A DNA stretch of 64,000 nucleotides, taken from Bradysia coprophila (Eukaryota > Arthropoda > Insecta > Diptera > Sciaridae). The stretch spans positions 7,688,001-7,752,000 of the forward strand of contig NW_023503555.1 of the NCBI RefSeq assembly GCF_014529535.1, given 5' to 3'. Positions 48,250 to 60,006 of the stretch are shown here, piece after piece. How positions within the stretch are numbered: the stretch's first letter is position 1; each line of letters begins with the position of its first letter. Under the pieces are notes generated by a model, which was not told the DNA's origin, did no database searches, and saw only the letters and a program-made list of their open reading frames with translations. The translations under genes and the position numbers were made by a program.

Positions 48250-49860
48250 CTACTACACTTACTACACTGCGTCGAATTTCCTTAAGATTGTTAAGGTGCA
48301 CTACTGTCCTCGTCTAATTCTCAAAGTAAATAAACCACTGAAGGTAATGCAGATCTTCAGCAGATCATAAAAAATACGGAACCCAAGGCTAGGTTGAATA
48401 TAAGTACATAGCCATAGCACCGACAGTGCGTTGACAGAACGTTTTATTGTGTTTGGTTTAGCCACAGCACTGCTTCTAGCATGAACACTCAATTTATAAG
48501 TGTCAAATTTGGAGGCTTTAGTGATGTGAGCTACCGCTGTTAGGCATTGCACTGATGTTTTGACGAAATAGGTATCGACGACTTCCCGAAGAAACGACGA
48601 GTTCCTGAAGAAATCTCGACTAATCGTCGTTTCATCAGGAACGCATCGTTTCTTCAGTAAGTCATCGATAATCATGGTACCGAAACTTTAGTGTAATCTG
48701 TTTGGCTTGCTAGGAAAGTGATGCATATGAGAGCATGAATGTTAAAATAGTTATTTAAGTATGAAGTAGAACGTGATTTTTTTCGGCGACTATGCGGAGT
48801 ATGCCGAAGGCTAGGTTTGCGTGCACACTCACTAATAAAAACTCATTCTCCGAGTTACGTTTTTCGAGTGAATTACAACTTGCGAAATTGCCAAAAATAT
48901 ACGTCGACAAAAGATACCACATACGCGGGACGGAAATGCGGTGCGAAAGTAGCAGTTTTCGCCTAATGACATCTTAAACCTACCGTCCACAACAGATGCG
49001 TATACAAATTTGCATGCTTGTTAAGGGAGCCGAAAGTATTCAACTCAAGTGGCAACAGTTTACTTGACATTTCTTCTGCTTTCTGCCCTTCTGCTAAAGG
49101 TGACAGCAAGCATGAAAAACTCAATTCGTAACACGGAAAAGTACTTTCGGTCATTGTTCTGGTTATGTAAATGACTATTTTCAAACGTATCTCCTTTTAC
49201 ACTGTATTCATATCGCAGGTGCTTCAATTGAGTGAGCTTGCGCTCTACCAGCGCACTACAAGCACTTGATAGTAGCGACAGCCGCCAAATTGAGTATGGA
49301 CATTTTTGCAAATTTTTTACACTCCCAAAATTTGTATAACACACACTGTTAGAGTACCACTAAAGCAGTTTTCTAACAAAATTAGGACAGCACATTGCAA
49401 ATTACGTTATGTTAGAAGTGTAATGAAATTTGCAAGCGGACACTGTCTCCAAATTTTGTAAACCTTATGTCGTTGCTAGAGAGCTGCTTTGGTATTGCTG
49501 ATGATGGAAGTGCGTTGGCTGTTGGCAGCACTCGAAATCCCCCGAAACTTGAGTTCATTTTGTTTTTGCTGATTTGCATTACCTTCAGTGGCTAACTCTC
49601 TTTGGTAAAGCTCATATTTCTTCGTATTACATAGAGCGTGCGAAGTTCAAGAACCTAATATGTCCACATTGCCACATCACTTTGAAATATTCTTCCGTTA
49701 AGGGGGGTCCAGGACTATAGTGTAAACACAACGAAAAAGTGTTCGCTTAAAATAAATTGCACCAGTGAAGTCATATAAACAGCCCTTAAAAAATCCTTGG
49801 TCAGTCAACTTCTGACTTTTAAACTTAGCATAATCTTCCACCTACCAAAAGGACATCCCA
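48250..49860. other. Intergenic with family A and G repeats
   Basis: A family G tip at 48325-48390 (ACCACTGAAGGTAATGCAG) and an inverted one at about 49525-49600 (TTGCATTACCTTCAGTGG) could bound a 1.3-kb element. Within it lies a truncated family A MITE at 48472-48560. No gene recognised. Confidence 0.45.
48472..48560. mobile_element. Family A MITE, truncated copy
   Basis: Begins CCACAGCACTGCTTCTAGCA and continues into TCAAATTTGGAGGCTTTAGT, as in the other family A copies. The right terminus is missing. Confidence 0.6.
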
Positions 49861-49866
49861 TCTTTT

Positions 49867-52800
49867 TTAACGAGACGAGTCATATGGAATATCGTAAACA
49901 CTAGTGACGCTTTTCCAAATATTTCCATCAGTAAAATTGAAAGATATTGGCAGTTCCTCGCTCCACGGATGGATTCGAATAAGCATTTGATAACGAGAAG
50001 TCTTTTCAACAAAATATTTTGAAAATGGCTGACCGAAAACAACATTTGAATCGCTAGACAATGGTTTAGAAAGAGCAGCACTGTGTTGTGGTGAACTGAG
50101 CCATTGACTGTCTTCATCGCCTTTAAAAAAAACCACTTCTTTGCTCAATAAACGCATGGTTATGGAGACAATTTATTTCCAATATGTGGTGTCTTATCGT
50201 ACACAACGATAGCTGGTGCTATGAATCCACCCATTCCGGGCTTTCCTTTGTAATAAATGCCGATACCGGACAATGGCGTTAAAATTTTGGGTCGAATCCA
50301 TTGTGAGTCGATAAAAGGCACTGTCGATTGGCCAGCATCCTTGTCCGGATCCGAAGGTCGGAATTTGACGAATCTTTAAAAGAATAAAAGTTGAAAAATG
50401 TGAGGAGAAACGAAGCAAAAAATGGTAACGAACAAGTTCGGCCGAAAGTCCGGTTCAGACAGATAAGCGCCATAAACATCATGGTACCGATTCGGTTCTG
50501 GACGATCGATATGAATATTCTTCCGGTCCCAGACATCTTTGCCAACCCATTCGTTTGCATCGAAAAGTGTTCCGCTGATGAAATCGAACTTTGTCGATCT
50601 AATTTGCAAGCCAATGTGTTCTCGTTCGACGACGAAACGTACTCCAGTTACCTGGGTACAATTTACATTAACATCCACTCTTCATTCCGACAATCTACGG
50701 TAAAACTCAGTTACCACACATCCGCGAGGTAGTATGATGGTGTCTAAATTGACCGAACGATTCTGCCAGGACAATGTGTGATAGTCCACTCCTTCGACGA
50801 TGCCAGCATCTGACCGTCTAAAGTCTGAGAAAATAACGTTTACTCCCGGATTTTGCTGTTGCACTCGTCCTCGGGAAACGAGTTTTGACTGTCTGATGGT
50901 AAACGAGAAAATTCCGTTCCGTTTAATAATGGCAATGCCGGAAATGATCCTAAGATGGGAACAACGGTAAGATTCAATGCAAACAGCTCTATACACTCCA
51001 ACTCATCGCTTTACATATTATCCCTAACATCTGAAACAACTTCCCGAAGGCTGAAATATCGATCCGAATCTATGCCCTGCTCGTCGCAATAGCAAAAGCA
51101 GTAATTACACGACATAAACCATTCATTTCGAAAAGTCTGCAAAGTTCTCGGCTTTGCTACACAATTTCCACTTTGTCCGAAGTATCTTCCATTAGTCAAA
51201 CATCGGCTTTGGTTCATTCGGTCGTGTGGTGTGCATCCATAGTTAATGTATTCGTAGCGACGATTTCTGCTAACCATCTAGCGGAAATGGAATTTATGGA
51301 AAATTGAAATGGAGTCATGGCCATCAACACTTACCGATGGACAAACTTCCATTTTGTCTTCAATGAACAAACAATCTACAATCGTGCCACGACACACTGG
51401 GTCCGCTTCGCCAACTTTTCGTTGTTCGTCACAAAACGTGCCATTGTAGCAACCGTAATTCCTGGCAAATTTATAGTCCGAACATGTTCCCCAACATGAT
51501 TTTTCGTTGTTTAAATTGATTTCGTTGTCGATGTAGCCGCGGAGAAAGTTTGTTATTTCCAGTGAGTCGCCTGTACGGTAAAATCTCTTATTTTTCACTA
51601 ATACTATGACGTCATGACGTGTTTGAGTGATTTAAGCACTCCGGTTTGAAATATTCTTACTGAGCTGTATCGATGGAAGATGAGTGGTGTGGTGAGAGAG
51701 GAGACTTTTTTTTAATAATAGCAGCATTATACACAAGAGATTGTGAACTCTTTAATGCAGGAGTCTTCAAGCACGGTCTAGGCTAAAGGGAAGGAGGGGA
51801 ACTTCGGAAATGGGATATTTTTTTGACATTAGGGAGAAATCACTTTTCCGGAACAAGTTTGTTCCCAAAACTTCGAAATATCAGTGAATCGAAACTGAAA
51901 ATCTTCCCAGCTCGATAACTTCCCAGGTATGTGTTCTGGAGTTTTGGTCGGGCAGTAGTGAATGTAGAAGTCATTGACGAGAATAGACTTGACAAAAGAA
52001 GTGTGTTATTACGGTTATTACCTCATCTTCCTGAGTAGCTACAACTGCGAATAATGGTGGAAGGGACAACAAATGTTCGTATTTCAGGGATTTCTTGAAT
52101 TCCTGGGGTTAAATGAGGAAGAATGGAGAGAAAGACCTCATTCTCCGCTGCTACCAGTTGTACAATTCTAGAATTTTCAGAGATTTTCCGTTTTTTTCGG
52201 GTTTCAGTCAAGAATTACAGGCAAGGTGAGAATTTCAAGAATCAATTTTATGAAGACCCGCAAGCCTTTAAGACACATCACGTTACATACGAAAAATTCA
52301 CCACTCCACTCTGATTCGATTTTGGTGAATTTCTTTGTTTGGAAAAGCTGTGTTTACCGCTTATCCAGACCTCCCCAAAGTGTACAACCTTTTGGTCTTA
52401 CCCACCTACATCAGCTTGGTCCGCATCACTATCACACATCCAAGCGATTCTACTCGCTCTCTCCAAACTCTCCAGAGCAGCTTTAGTTATCCTATTGTAC
52501 ATTTCGGTAAATTTCGTTCTGAATATTTCCGAGTCGTGTTCTTGATCTGTAGAATTAAGTTAAAATGATTTTCCGGTTGCATTGTTGTTAAACACACACA
52601 GCTTACCGAATCCCTTATCAACAACTTTAATCATGTTGAACCGTTGGCTATTCATGTACGAAGTGAGTAAATTGGCGGATAGTATTTCGAAGAGCGTGAA
52701 AATTTTATGGCTGCTGGATTCCATTTCAGTGGACCATGCGCTGCAGGTCGAGTTATAACTCTATAATTCGTTTAAAACAAAATTCAATTCTATCTGCCGT

Positions 52801-53505
52801 CCGAATGACTACAACACTTTCAATTAACTTCCAACTTCGCTGTACATTACAGTGAACGTTAGTGAAATTTAGACAACAATTTGCTTCAGCTGTTTTTCAG
52901 GGGGTCGTGTACTCTGCTCATACGTCTCTATACAGTTCTACCACATACACGTATGCGTGCGTATAGCTATTTCACACGTCTAAAGACGTGTTTGTTTGTA
53001 TGAGTAAACCAGCTGAAAATCAGCAGAAGAAAGTTCATGTCTAAATTTCACTGTGAACATCAATTACGGTTCCAAGCTATACCTCCAGAATTTCGTCAAA
53101 CAGTTGATCCAGACGTGTATGTTTGTATACATAGTACGTGTCCTCGAATGTTCGATAATGTTCTCGGTCTTTATTCAGATGTCCTTCGACGTAAGTTTGC
53201 AAATTGTAAAAGTCCATGTAATCAATGAATTGCGACATGTAATCAGCACTCATCGTATAGTACAAGTATGGATCATCAACGATGTCAGTGTCGAAAGTGC
53301 GAATTTTGTTTCGAATAAAATTTATGTTTCTTGTATTCTGATCGCTACTGTAATTTGCGAACATTTGAGTCCATGTAAGTTTCTCCTCCGTTAGATATCG
53401 TTGGACCAAATGGTCTATGTACACGTTTTCGATCACCTTAGTCGTTGCAGCATAGCACGAATAATTTGTGACGAACGTAATTAACACCAAAATTAATTGA
53501 ATCAT
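49867..53505 (-). CDS. Secreted protein of uncharacterised insect family (DUF4803-like), frameshifted
   Basis: Minus strand; exons 53505-53083, 52760-52607, 51570-51335, 51277-51015, 50949-50715, 50651-50434 and 50373-50160 join in frame (phases 0, 1, 0, 2, 0, 2) to 580 aa. The N terminus (MIQLILVLITFVTNYSCYA) is a signal peptide. Landmarks include LEITNFLRGYIDNEI, a Cys-rich segment (CWGTCSDY; CNYCFCYC), two beta-type repeats each opening near an I(S/T)G or VTGVRF motif, and LSGIGIYYKGKPGMGGF near the end. I recall this combination from the insect family Pfam calls DUF4803; that is memory, not a search. The first frame stops at 50160, but a -1 shift at about 50172 (an AAA run) continues as IVSITMRLLSKEVVFFKGDEDSQW to a stop at 49867, about 678 aa in all. 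So there is either a 1-nt deletion, an assembly error, or an alternative end. The weakest splice call is the donor at 50433 (TT|GTTCGT). Confidence 0.6.
51571..52606 (-). other. Large intron of the DUF4803-like gene
   Basis: About 1.04 kb between two well-supported splice sites (G|GTAAGC and CCGTACAG). Plus-strand ORFs inside it are short and unsupported. Confidence 0.55.
52861..53052. mobile_element. MITE in intron 1 of the DUF4803-like gene
   Basis: A 192-bp element with tips AGTGAAATTTAGACA and TGTCTAAATTTCACT. The arms extend through CAGCTG and TTTTCAG motifs and a mirrored centre (CACACGTCTAAAGACGTGTTTG near 52972-52993). The flanks GTGAACGTT and GTGAACATC agree at 7 of 9 positions, a decayed target-site duplication. 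Confidence 0.7.
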
Positions 53506-53529
53506 TTCCTTAATCACTAAGCTCACTTC

Positions 53530-54900
53530 GCGGTTCTCGTTGAACTAAAAATGTAATGTTTCTTCAATGAATGTGATAGCAAAACTGTATCTACACATTT
53601 AATGTTCCGGGTCAAGTGCTTAGTTTAATGTTTGAGAATTTAGAATTTTATAGTGTCGCGTTATCCCACGATATTACGTTAAACTGGTGGACGAGCAGAA
53701 CGAGTGACGCAAGTGCATACTGAGAAAAATTCTGGATCATCCATAAAATATGTCACGAGTGGTGAGATAGACCATCTATTTCTATAACATTTTAAACAGT
53801 ATCTTGCATCTCTTTCGTACACGTGACACCAGGGCATATTTTCGTGAAATTGATGCTAGAAAATTCTCGAAATTCCTGAAAATTCACGATCGAAATTCCT
53901 GCACGCACCGCGTGACATACTTTTTATATGGTCCCTAAATCGACTCTTGTAAGAACCCCCCATTTCGCTAAAAAAGAAGTAGTAGAACAAATATGATCGT
54001 ATCGAGTAGCGTGATAATGTGAGTCTCAAACCATTGTCTTATCGACGACTGATTTGCCCCAGACTTTCCGTTTTAATAACATTTCATTTTCTAGAAATGT
54101 GTGGAGTGTTTTTGTATTGTGGACTGGCATAACAATTTTTTGTAGCGGGGTCACAACAGTAATAAAATATTCTACTGTGATAAATATCAACACTGTTCAT
54201 GTACGAGAGGGCTACGCACATGAAGTGACTAATTGATTAATTAGTCGAGTGAAATAGTAAGTCAAGGTTCTTGAGTGTTTTACGGAATGACCATACATAT
54301 AAGTTACTGACAATCATATAATGCATCTTATATTCATTCTTATGTTTTAGGAGAGTTGTAATAAATCGAAGTTGGAAGAGTTAAATACAGAAACGGGACG
54401 TGTCACATTAGCGACTTATAGGAAATATGAAATTTCGTTCATTTAGCTCAGTTTTCAATAGTCTGTTAATAGAAGTTTTTCATTTTTCTTATAATTTGCT
54501 AATGTGACACCTGCCCGGTATGTATTTAATTATTCATTTATGAACGATACCTATTTCCTGTTGATACCATGAGACAATCGATTTCGAACTTTTTACCCTG
54601 GCCGTTTTTGAACTATTTATGTCACCATTCTTTGTAGTTCACTTGACCTTATTGACCCCATTCATTTTAAAGTAGCGTCTCTAACAACAGTAATACGGAA
54701 GACAGTTACAACACTCCGCATTATTCATCCAAATTTTGTTTTTTCTATCTTCAAATCTGAAGTAAATTTTTAATCTAATTTATGATGGGAAAATTAACAA
54801 TCTTAAAAAACGGTGTAGATAAAGGCTTATCTAATATTTAACTACATTTAGTTCTCTGCCAGCAACCACATCGAAAAGGTGTTGAATTTTTGGTTCATCG
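53530..54900. other. Intergenic between divergent genes
   Basis: Separates the divergently transcribed DUF4803-like gene (minus) and the acyl-CoA synthetase gene (plus). Family B MITE copy 3 lies at 54394-54518. No gene recognised. Confidence 0.45.
54394..54518. mobile_element. Family B MITE, copy 3
   Basis: CGGGACGTGTCACATTAGCG at the left mirrors CTAATGTGACACCTGCCCG at the right. Internal AAATATGAAATTTCG and TTTTTCATTTTTCTTATAA match the other copies. Confidence 0.75.
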
Positions 54901-54912
54901 CTTCAAACAAAC

Positions 54913-57905
54913 ATGTCTACAGAAACCGATCCTAATGTGATCTACGGCGGTGATCCCGAAGTAACAACAAGAGTGGACGAAAATTGTCCATCGTTTGGTG
55001 CGATGGTCTTGGAGGACTTAGGACTGGGAGAAGACAAACCATGCTTTGTAAATAATCGATTTTTTTGAACATCGAACTCTCGTCGAAAGTCTAATTGTTT
55101 TCTAATCAAAAATTCAAAAGATAAATGGCATAACCAACGAAATTTGGACCTACAAAGATATGCTTGATCGGACCAGTTTGATGGCAAGAGTACTCCACGG
55201 AGCTGGGGCTAAGCAGAATGATGTGATTGCCATTGTGTCGGAGAATCGGTTCGAGTATCCGGCTGTTGTTTTTGGAGCCATTTATCTAGGCGTCACTGTA
55301 GCGCCATGTAGTGTGACCTACACTGAACGTAAGTCGAAACTGGCTGATCATCTGATTTATTGTGTAGTCGGGTCGCTTTGTTGTAATGTAAACAATAATT
55401 GGATTCGAAGGCAAAAAAATATTTTTATTGCCTGCCCCGTGCGAAAGTTGACCATTTCGTGACAGTTTGCTCATTCGAAAATGATTCATTAAATGAAGAA
55501 TGTTTGCGGTTTATTTTATATGAATTCTTTTGTGATAGTCGCATGGGGCAGGCAATTAATCAGAAATGCATTGGATGCTGCTGCTGCATGCTAACTCATT
55601 AATTCGGAAACAACAATCTTCGGTAACTGTTTTTCGGCAAGTGTAGTTATGTACCTCGCATTCGGCTCGGATATACTATACACTTCAATATTGTCGAAAC
55701 AAACACAATTCTGAGTTTGTCTTTGTCATAAAACTGTTGTCTCATGTGCAAGAAGTTTGTTTGTATGAAACAGCTGAAGAAAACTTAGATACGGTTGAAA
55801 TAGCTGTGATATTAAGTCAACTGCAGTCTACTAGAAAGTAAATCATTGCGAGTGCCCCATCGTCTTAATTCTTTTTGATTTTTAAAAATGCACTGAACCA
55901 CCTGACTACAACAAGTTTTGGTCTATATTTATTTCAAGTACAAGTCTTATCGACTTTGATTGTGAAATCAAATTTGCAAATAAAAAATAGCAACAGGGCA
56001 GCGTCCATATATTACTTAAGCACTTGGGTGAGTGGGTCTCCTATTTGTTCTAGACAATGTTGTTTTAGGAAAACGTTTTTCCAAGATTTTGTCAAAACAT
56101 GTGTTTGGAAAGAAAATATGGGAAATTTTTACCAAAAATAGTCCATTGTTCTAGGGATGCCTTGGGACCTAAACCCGCCGTAGCGATGCTTACGTAATAT
56201 ATGAACGCTCCCTAACAAAAATAATTTCAAAAACAATTTTTTAGGCGAACTGAAGCACTCACTTATGCTATCAAAACCAAAGTTCGTTTTCACATCACCG
56301 GTTACAGCCAAGCTTGCAATCACAGTCTGCAAAACCCTTACGTTTGTGGAAAAAGTGATTGTGTTCGGTAAAAAGAAGTTTGACGATCGAACAATCCTGT
56401 GGGATGACTTCATTAACAAATACGAGGACAAGGCGTTTAACGTACAGGATTACGCTTCACGAAGGATTCGTAGAGATCATGTGGCCTATATCGCTTCCAG
56501 CTCTGGAACTACCGGTAACACCAAACTTTTGTTTTGTTTATCATTTCTTTTTTTTATAAAATTGCGTTTCTATTGATGAAATAGGGGTACCCAAAGGCGT
56601 TCTCATCACACAAGGCAACATTATGAGCGTCGTTCAAGGTATGCGTGATATATTCACTCTATCGAAAATGCTGCAAGGAGGCACCATGATTGTATGGAGG
56701 TAATTACGATTTTGTTCTTTATTCCCTTTGACAAGCCTGAAATGGACAATTGCTGTTCATTAACACCCCTTTCAATGCAATGATCATGTCATTCCAAAAC
56801 TTTCTTTGATTTTCCTTCAGTGTCGCTCCATGGTTCCATTCAATGGGCTTCTTTTCAATGGTTCTGAATGCATGTTCGCGCGACGCAACATTTGTTTTTC
56901 TACCAAAGTTCGAGGAAGAGACATTTTTGCGTTGCGTTCAGGACTACAAAATTTCGACTATTGTGGTTGTTCCACCAATTATGGTCTTTCTGGCAAAGAG
57001 TCCACTTGTTGATCAGTATGATTTGTCCTCATTACGGAGTAAGTGAAAATTTGTAGATCTTTGTATGAAAGTTGGCCTGTACCAAGTGCAATAATTTCGC
57101 AGGCATAACTTGTGGTGCGGCTGCACTAAGCAGAGAAATCGAAGATCAAGTTCGTGAAAGATTTTCTAAGAAGTATGATGTGGATCTACTAATTCGGCAA
57201 GCATATGGTATGTCTGAGACGTCGTTGGGAACTCTGAGCGCAACGTATACCATAAAGCCTGGATCGGTCGGGGAGCCAGTCCCGGGAATTTATTGTAAGG
57301 TAAATCAAGTCGCGCACACATTAATGCAGCTGCCCGTAATTCCACTCCATTCAATAAACAAAACTTTGAATCGTCGTTTCAAGGTCATCGACGAAAATGG
57401 TAAATCATTGGGACCGAATGAAAGGGGAGAGCTGTGTTTTAAGGGTGACAGAATCATGAAGGGCTACGTTAACGACACGGCTGCTACAAAAAGTACAATC
57501 GATGAAAATGGTTGGCTTCATTCGGGAGATATTGCCTATTACGACGAGGACAAGCAATTTTATATTGTCGACCGTTTGAAGGAGCTCATCAAGTACAATG
57601 CTAATCAGGTGCCACCTGCCGAAATCGAGGCGCTTCTCCTATCAAATCCCAAGGTGAAAGATTGTGGCGTTATAGGGATACCAGACGAGAAAGCTGGTGA
57701 ACTTCCATTTGCCTATGTTGTGAAACAAGGTGGAGCCAATATAACCGAAGAAGAAATTGTCCAATTTGTAGCTGATAACGCAAGCAAAGTGAAATGGCTT
57801 CGCGGAGGCGTTCGATTCATTGATGAAATTCCGCGGAATCCAACTGGAAAACTGTTGAGAAGGGAAATGCGTGAGATGTACAAGAATTCCAAATCTAAGC
57901 TTTAA
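54913..57905 (+). CDS. Luciferase-like peroxisomal acyl-CoA synthetase
   Basis: Seven exons: 54913-55047, 55121-55328, 56245-56514, 56585-56699, 56821-57038, 57103-57299 and 57384-57905. All junctions are GT-AG and in frame, giving 554 aa, the size of firefly luciferase. ANL adenylation motifs are complete: SSSGTTGVPKG (199-209), QAYGMSET (348-355), GWLHSGD (424-430), VDRLKELIKY (443-452) and the catalytic Lys in PTGK (K537). H249 in WFHSMGF aligns with firefly H245. The C terminus is SKL, a canonical peroxisomal PTS1 signal. Family role: ATP-dependent activation of a fatty or aryl acid to acyl-AMP and then acyl-CoA in peroxisomes. Intron 2 (916 nt) carries an inverted repeat (ATTGCCTGCCCCGTGCGA / TCGCATGGGGCAGGCAAT). 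Intron 6 is 84 nt with no in-frame stop. AATAAA is at 57941. The substrate, and whether light is produced, cannot be read from sequence. Confidence 0.88.
55424..55558. mobile_element. Inverted-repeat insertion in ACS intron 2
   Basis: ATTGCCTGCCCCGTGCGA at about 55428-55445 is mirrored by TCGCATGGGGCAGGCAAT at about 55540-55557, around an unrelated loop. It resembles a small MITE. Confidence 0.5.
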
Positions 57906-57940
57906 CGTGGTTTGTCGAGGAAAAGAGTTTTTTCGTTAAA

Positions 57941-57946
57941 AATAAA
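57941..57946 (+). terminator. Polyadenylation signal of the acyl-CoA synthetase gene
   Basis: AATAAA 36 nt after the stop codon, followed by a GT-rich stretch. Confidence 0.6.
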
Positions 57947-57959
57947 GTGGGATTGTGTG

Positions 57960-59958
57960 CTTCCAAAATGTATTTCCTTGCATGATATCGAGTCTATTCA
58001 GTCCTCACGTATTCCTCATCACTGAATAACTTCAACTCCCGAATTGTGTAAATGAATAGTCTAGTCACCATGTTCAGGGTCTGTGCAGATTCTCGGTGTA
58101 GCCATAAATACTTTCAAAAAAGGCTAAATCGGCTGCCGTCAACCGACAGTAAAAATATTGTTTCGACCAATTTCTATCAATTTAACTCTATAAAAAAATC
58201 GAGTCTGGGGCAAAACAAGTTTTAGACACGCTGCTTCTTAATAACAAGGCTTATACTGTTTCCCGAGGTAAAATTTGAGAGCCTCATTTTATCGCTATTT
58301 ATTGGACCTTCTTCATCAGCAAAATCAACAACTCAGGTGTCCTAATCACCCCAAAAATATTTTTCTCGTGACAATAACACTTTTTACAAAAGAACCTTCA
58401 GCTCTACCTCTAAAAAATTAATTTTGGCAACAGTTGGAGTGACGTGATAAAATTTGCTTGCCACACCAATCGACCGAGAAAATGCATTTTACAAGATTCT
58501 GCACAACAAAGAAACCTCATTTGAGGGAACAAAATAGCTATTTTCTGCACGCTAATTCATTGATCATTTCAAGTTAAAAAATAAGGCTAACGGTAACGGT
58601 ATTTTGTATCGCGAGCTGCGGGAAACTGTATGCACGAAGAAAAGTATGAGGTTTTTTCCACAGATGAAAATACAGGAGTTACAGATTTTTAATTTAATCG
58701 TTATCGGATCAATAAGATCTACGAATTCTTTTGTAAAAACTGTAGATATACAACACCAACCATTAGCTACAACTCCTATTACTTACGACGTGAGCCTCAC
58801 ACATTGAGAGGCAAAGATGCTGAACTGACATTTTTGCCTACCTTAGACTGTTTCGCATGTTATTTTTGATTTTATCTTTTCACCCAGAATCCTTATTTGA
58901 TGTTTTCGTCGCGTTCTGGATGCAGAGGAAGCGCTAGAAGTTCACCGAAATACTCAAATCTTGATCCATTTTTAACTGCTCTCAGTGTAGATGAATTTTT
59001 AACCCAAGAGGACCCTCGAAGGTCTAATGACTTATCTTACGCACTGTGCTTTGACTTATCCCACCCAAACTCTTACGTTTCATGTACGTGGAGCATACTT
59101 TCGGTTTTTGATCACCTACCACTAGCTACACAAACACAGAGTAAATGTGGCTTTGACTTCTAGGGATGGGCAATATGATGGAAAGTCCACTGGAAAGTGA
59201 ATCCGATTTTGGAAGGCTGTTTTTCACAAGAATCGTGGATCATGGAAACATATATCAAAATTTGGAGACTTTCTGACGTCTGACATACGAACATCAATGC
59301 AAGGAGAAGTGCTATTCAACAAGTCATCTATCTTTACAGGAGCAACATTACCCTGCTGGGTGCTTTGAGCCTACTGTTATTTCATCAGCCTCGGTGCAGT
59401 TGTTATGATAAAACGGGATGACGAAGTTCACGTAATTTATTGTTCACTTGCATCGCTAAAACGGATTTTATGCAGCGCTAAATAGAAGAGATTTACCTTG
59501 CACAATAAGTGAATCGACCGTTTTAGTTTGCACAAAATTATATTGCAATTAAACCGTTCACTAACTCGACATTTATTTACCACCGACAATGCGTCGGTCT
59601 ATATTTAAATGTGTGCGTAAATGACGCTGTTTCCAGCTTCGTTCTGTAAGAAAGATTAAACACTTACATGAGCATATACTGTAATTGATAGGAGCCAAAT
59701 TTCACGACAAATGCACCTCTGCGGCTTGAAACTAAAACGAGGACAATGGGCCATATCAAAATGTTAGTCTGCGTCTATCAGTCATTGCGGAAGAACCTGT
59801 CATTACGAACGGATCAATTAACTCGAATATAAATCAATCAGAATGTGTTCCCATCTATTTGTGCACAATATTGAAGCTGGTGGGTATTATATTACGAAAT
59901 GTTGGACTTTTTACAGAATAAAATGCGGTCGTTGTGTTGGATGTGGGATCATTGAAAC

Positions 59959-59960
<2 letters not shown>
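57960..59960. other. Intergenic, few recognisable features
   Basis: A diverged family A MITE relic is at about 59285-59410 (CAACAAGTCATCTATCTTTA, ATTTCATCAGCCTC). TAGGGATGGGCAATATGATG at 59162-59181 looks like a lone hAT-type tip. No gene recognised; ORFs of up to 88 codons have no domain or splice support. Confidence 0.4.

Positions 59961-59966
<6 letters not shown>

Positions 59967-60002
<36 letters not shown>
59967..60002 (+). repeat. (GA)18 microsatellite / GAGA-type tract
   Basis: 36 bp of perfect GA dinucleotides ending 4 bp before the proposed ATG at 60007. Such tracts can bind GAGA-factor-like proteins at insect promoters; here it would fall in the 5' UTR or core promoter of the next gene. 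Confidence 0.8.
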
Positions 60003-60004
<2 letters not shown>

Positions 60005-60006
60005 TC

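Noticed and set aside
49842..50117. Overlapping 91-codon frame MKTVNGSVHHNTVLLF...
   Set aside because: An alternative frame of the DUF4803-like C-terminal segment; the other frame has better protein-like composition and continuity.
59162..59190. Second hAT MITE from the lone TAGGGATGGG tip
   Set aside because: No matching inverted tip or 8-bp duplication was found downstream.
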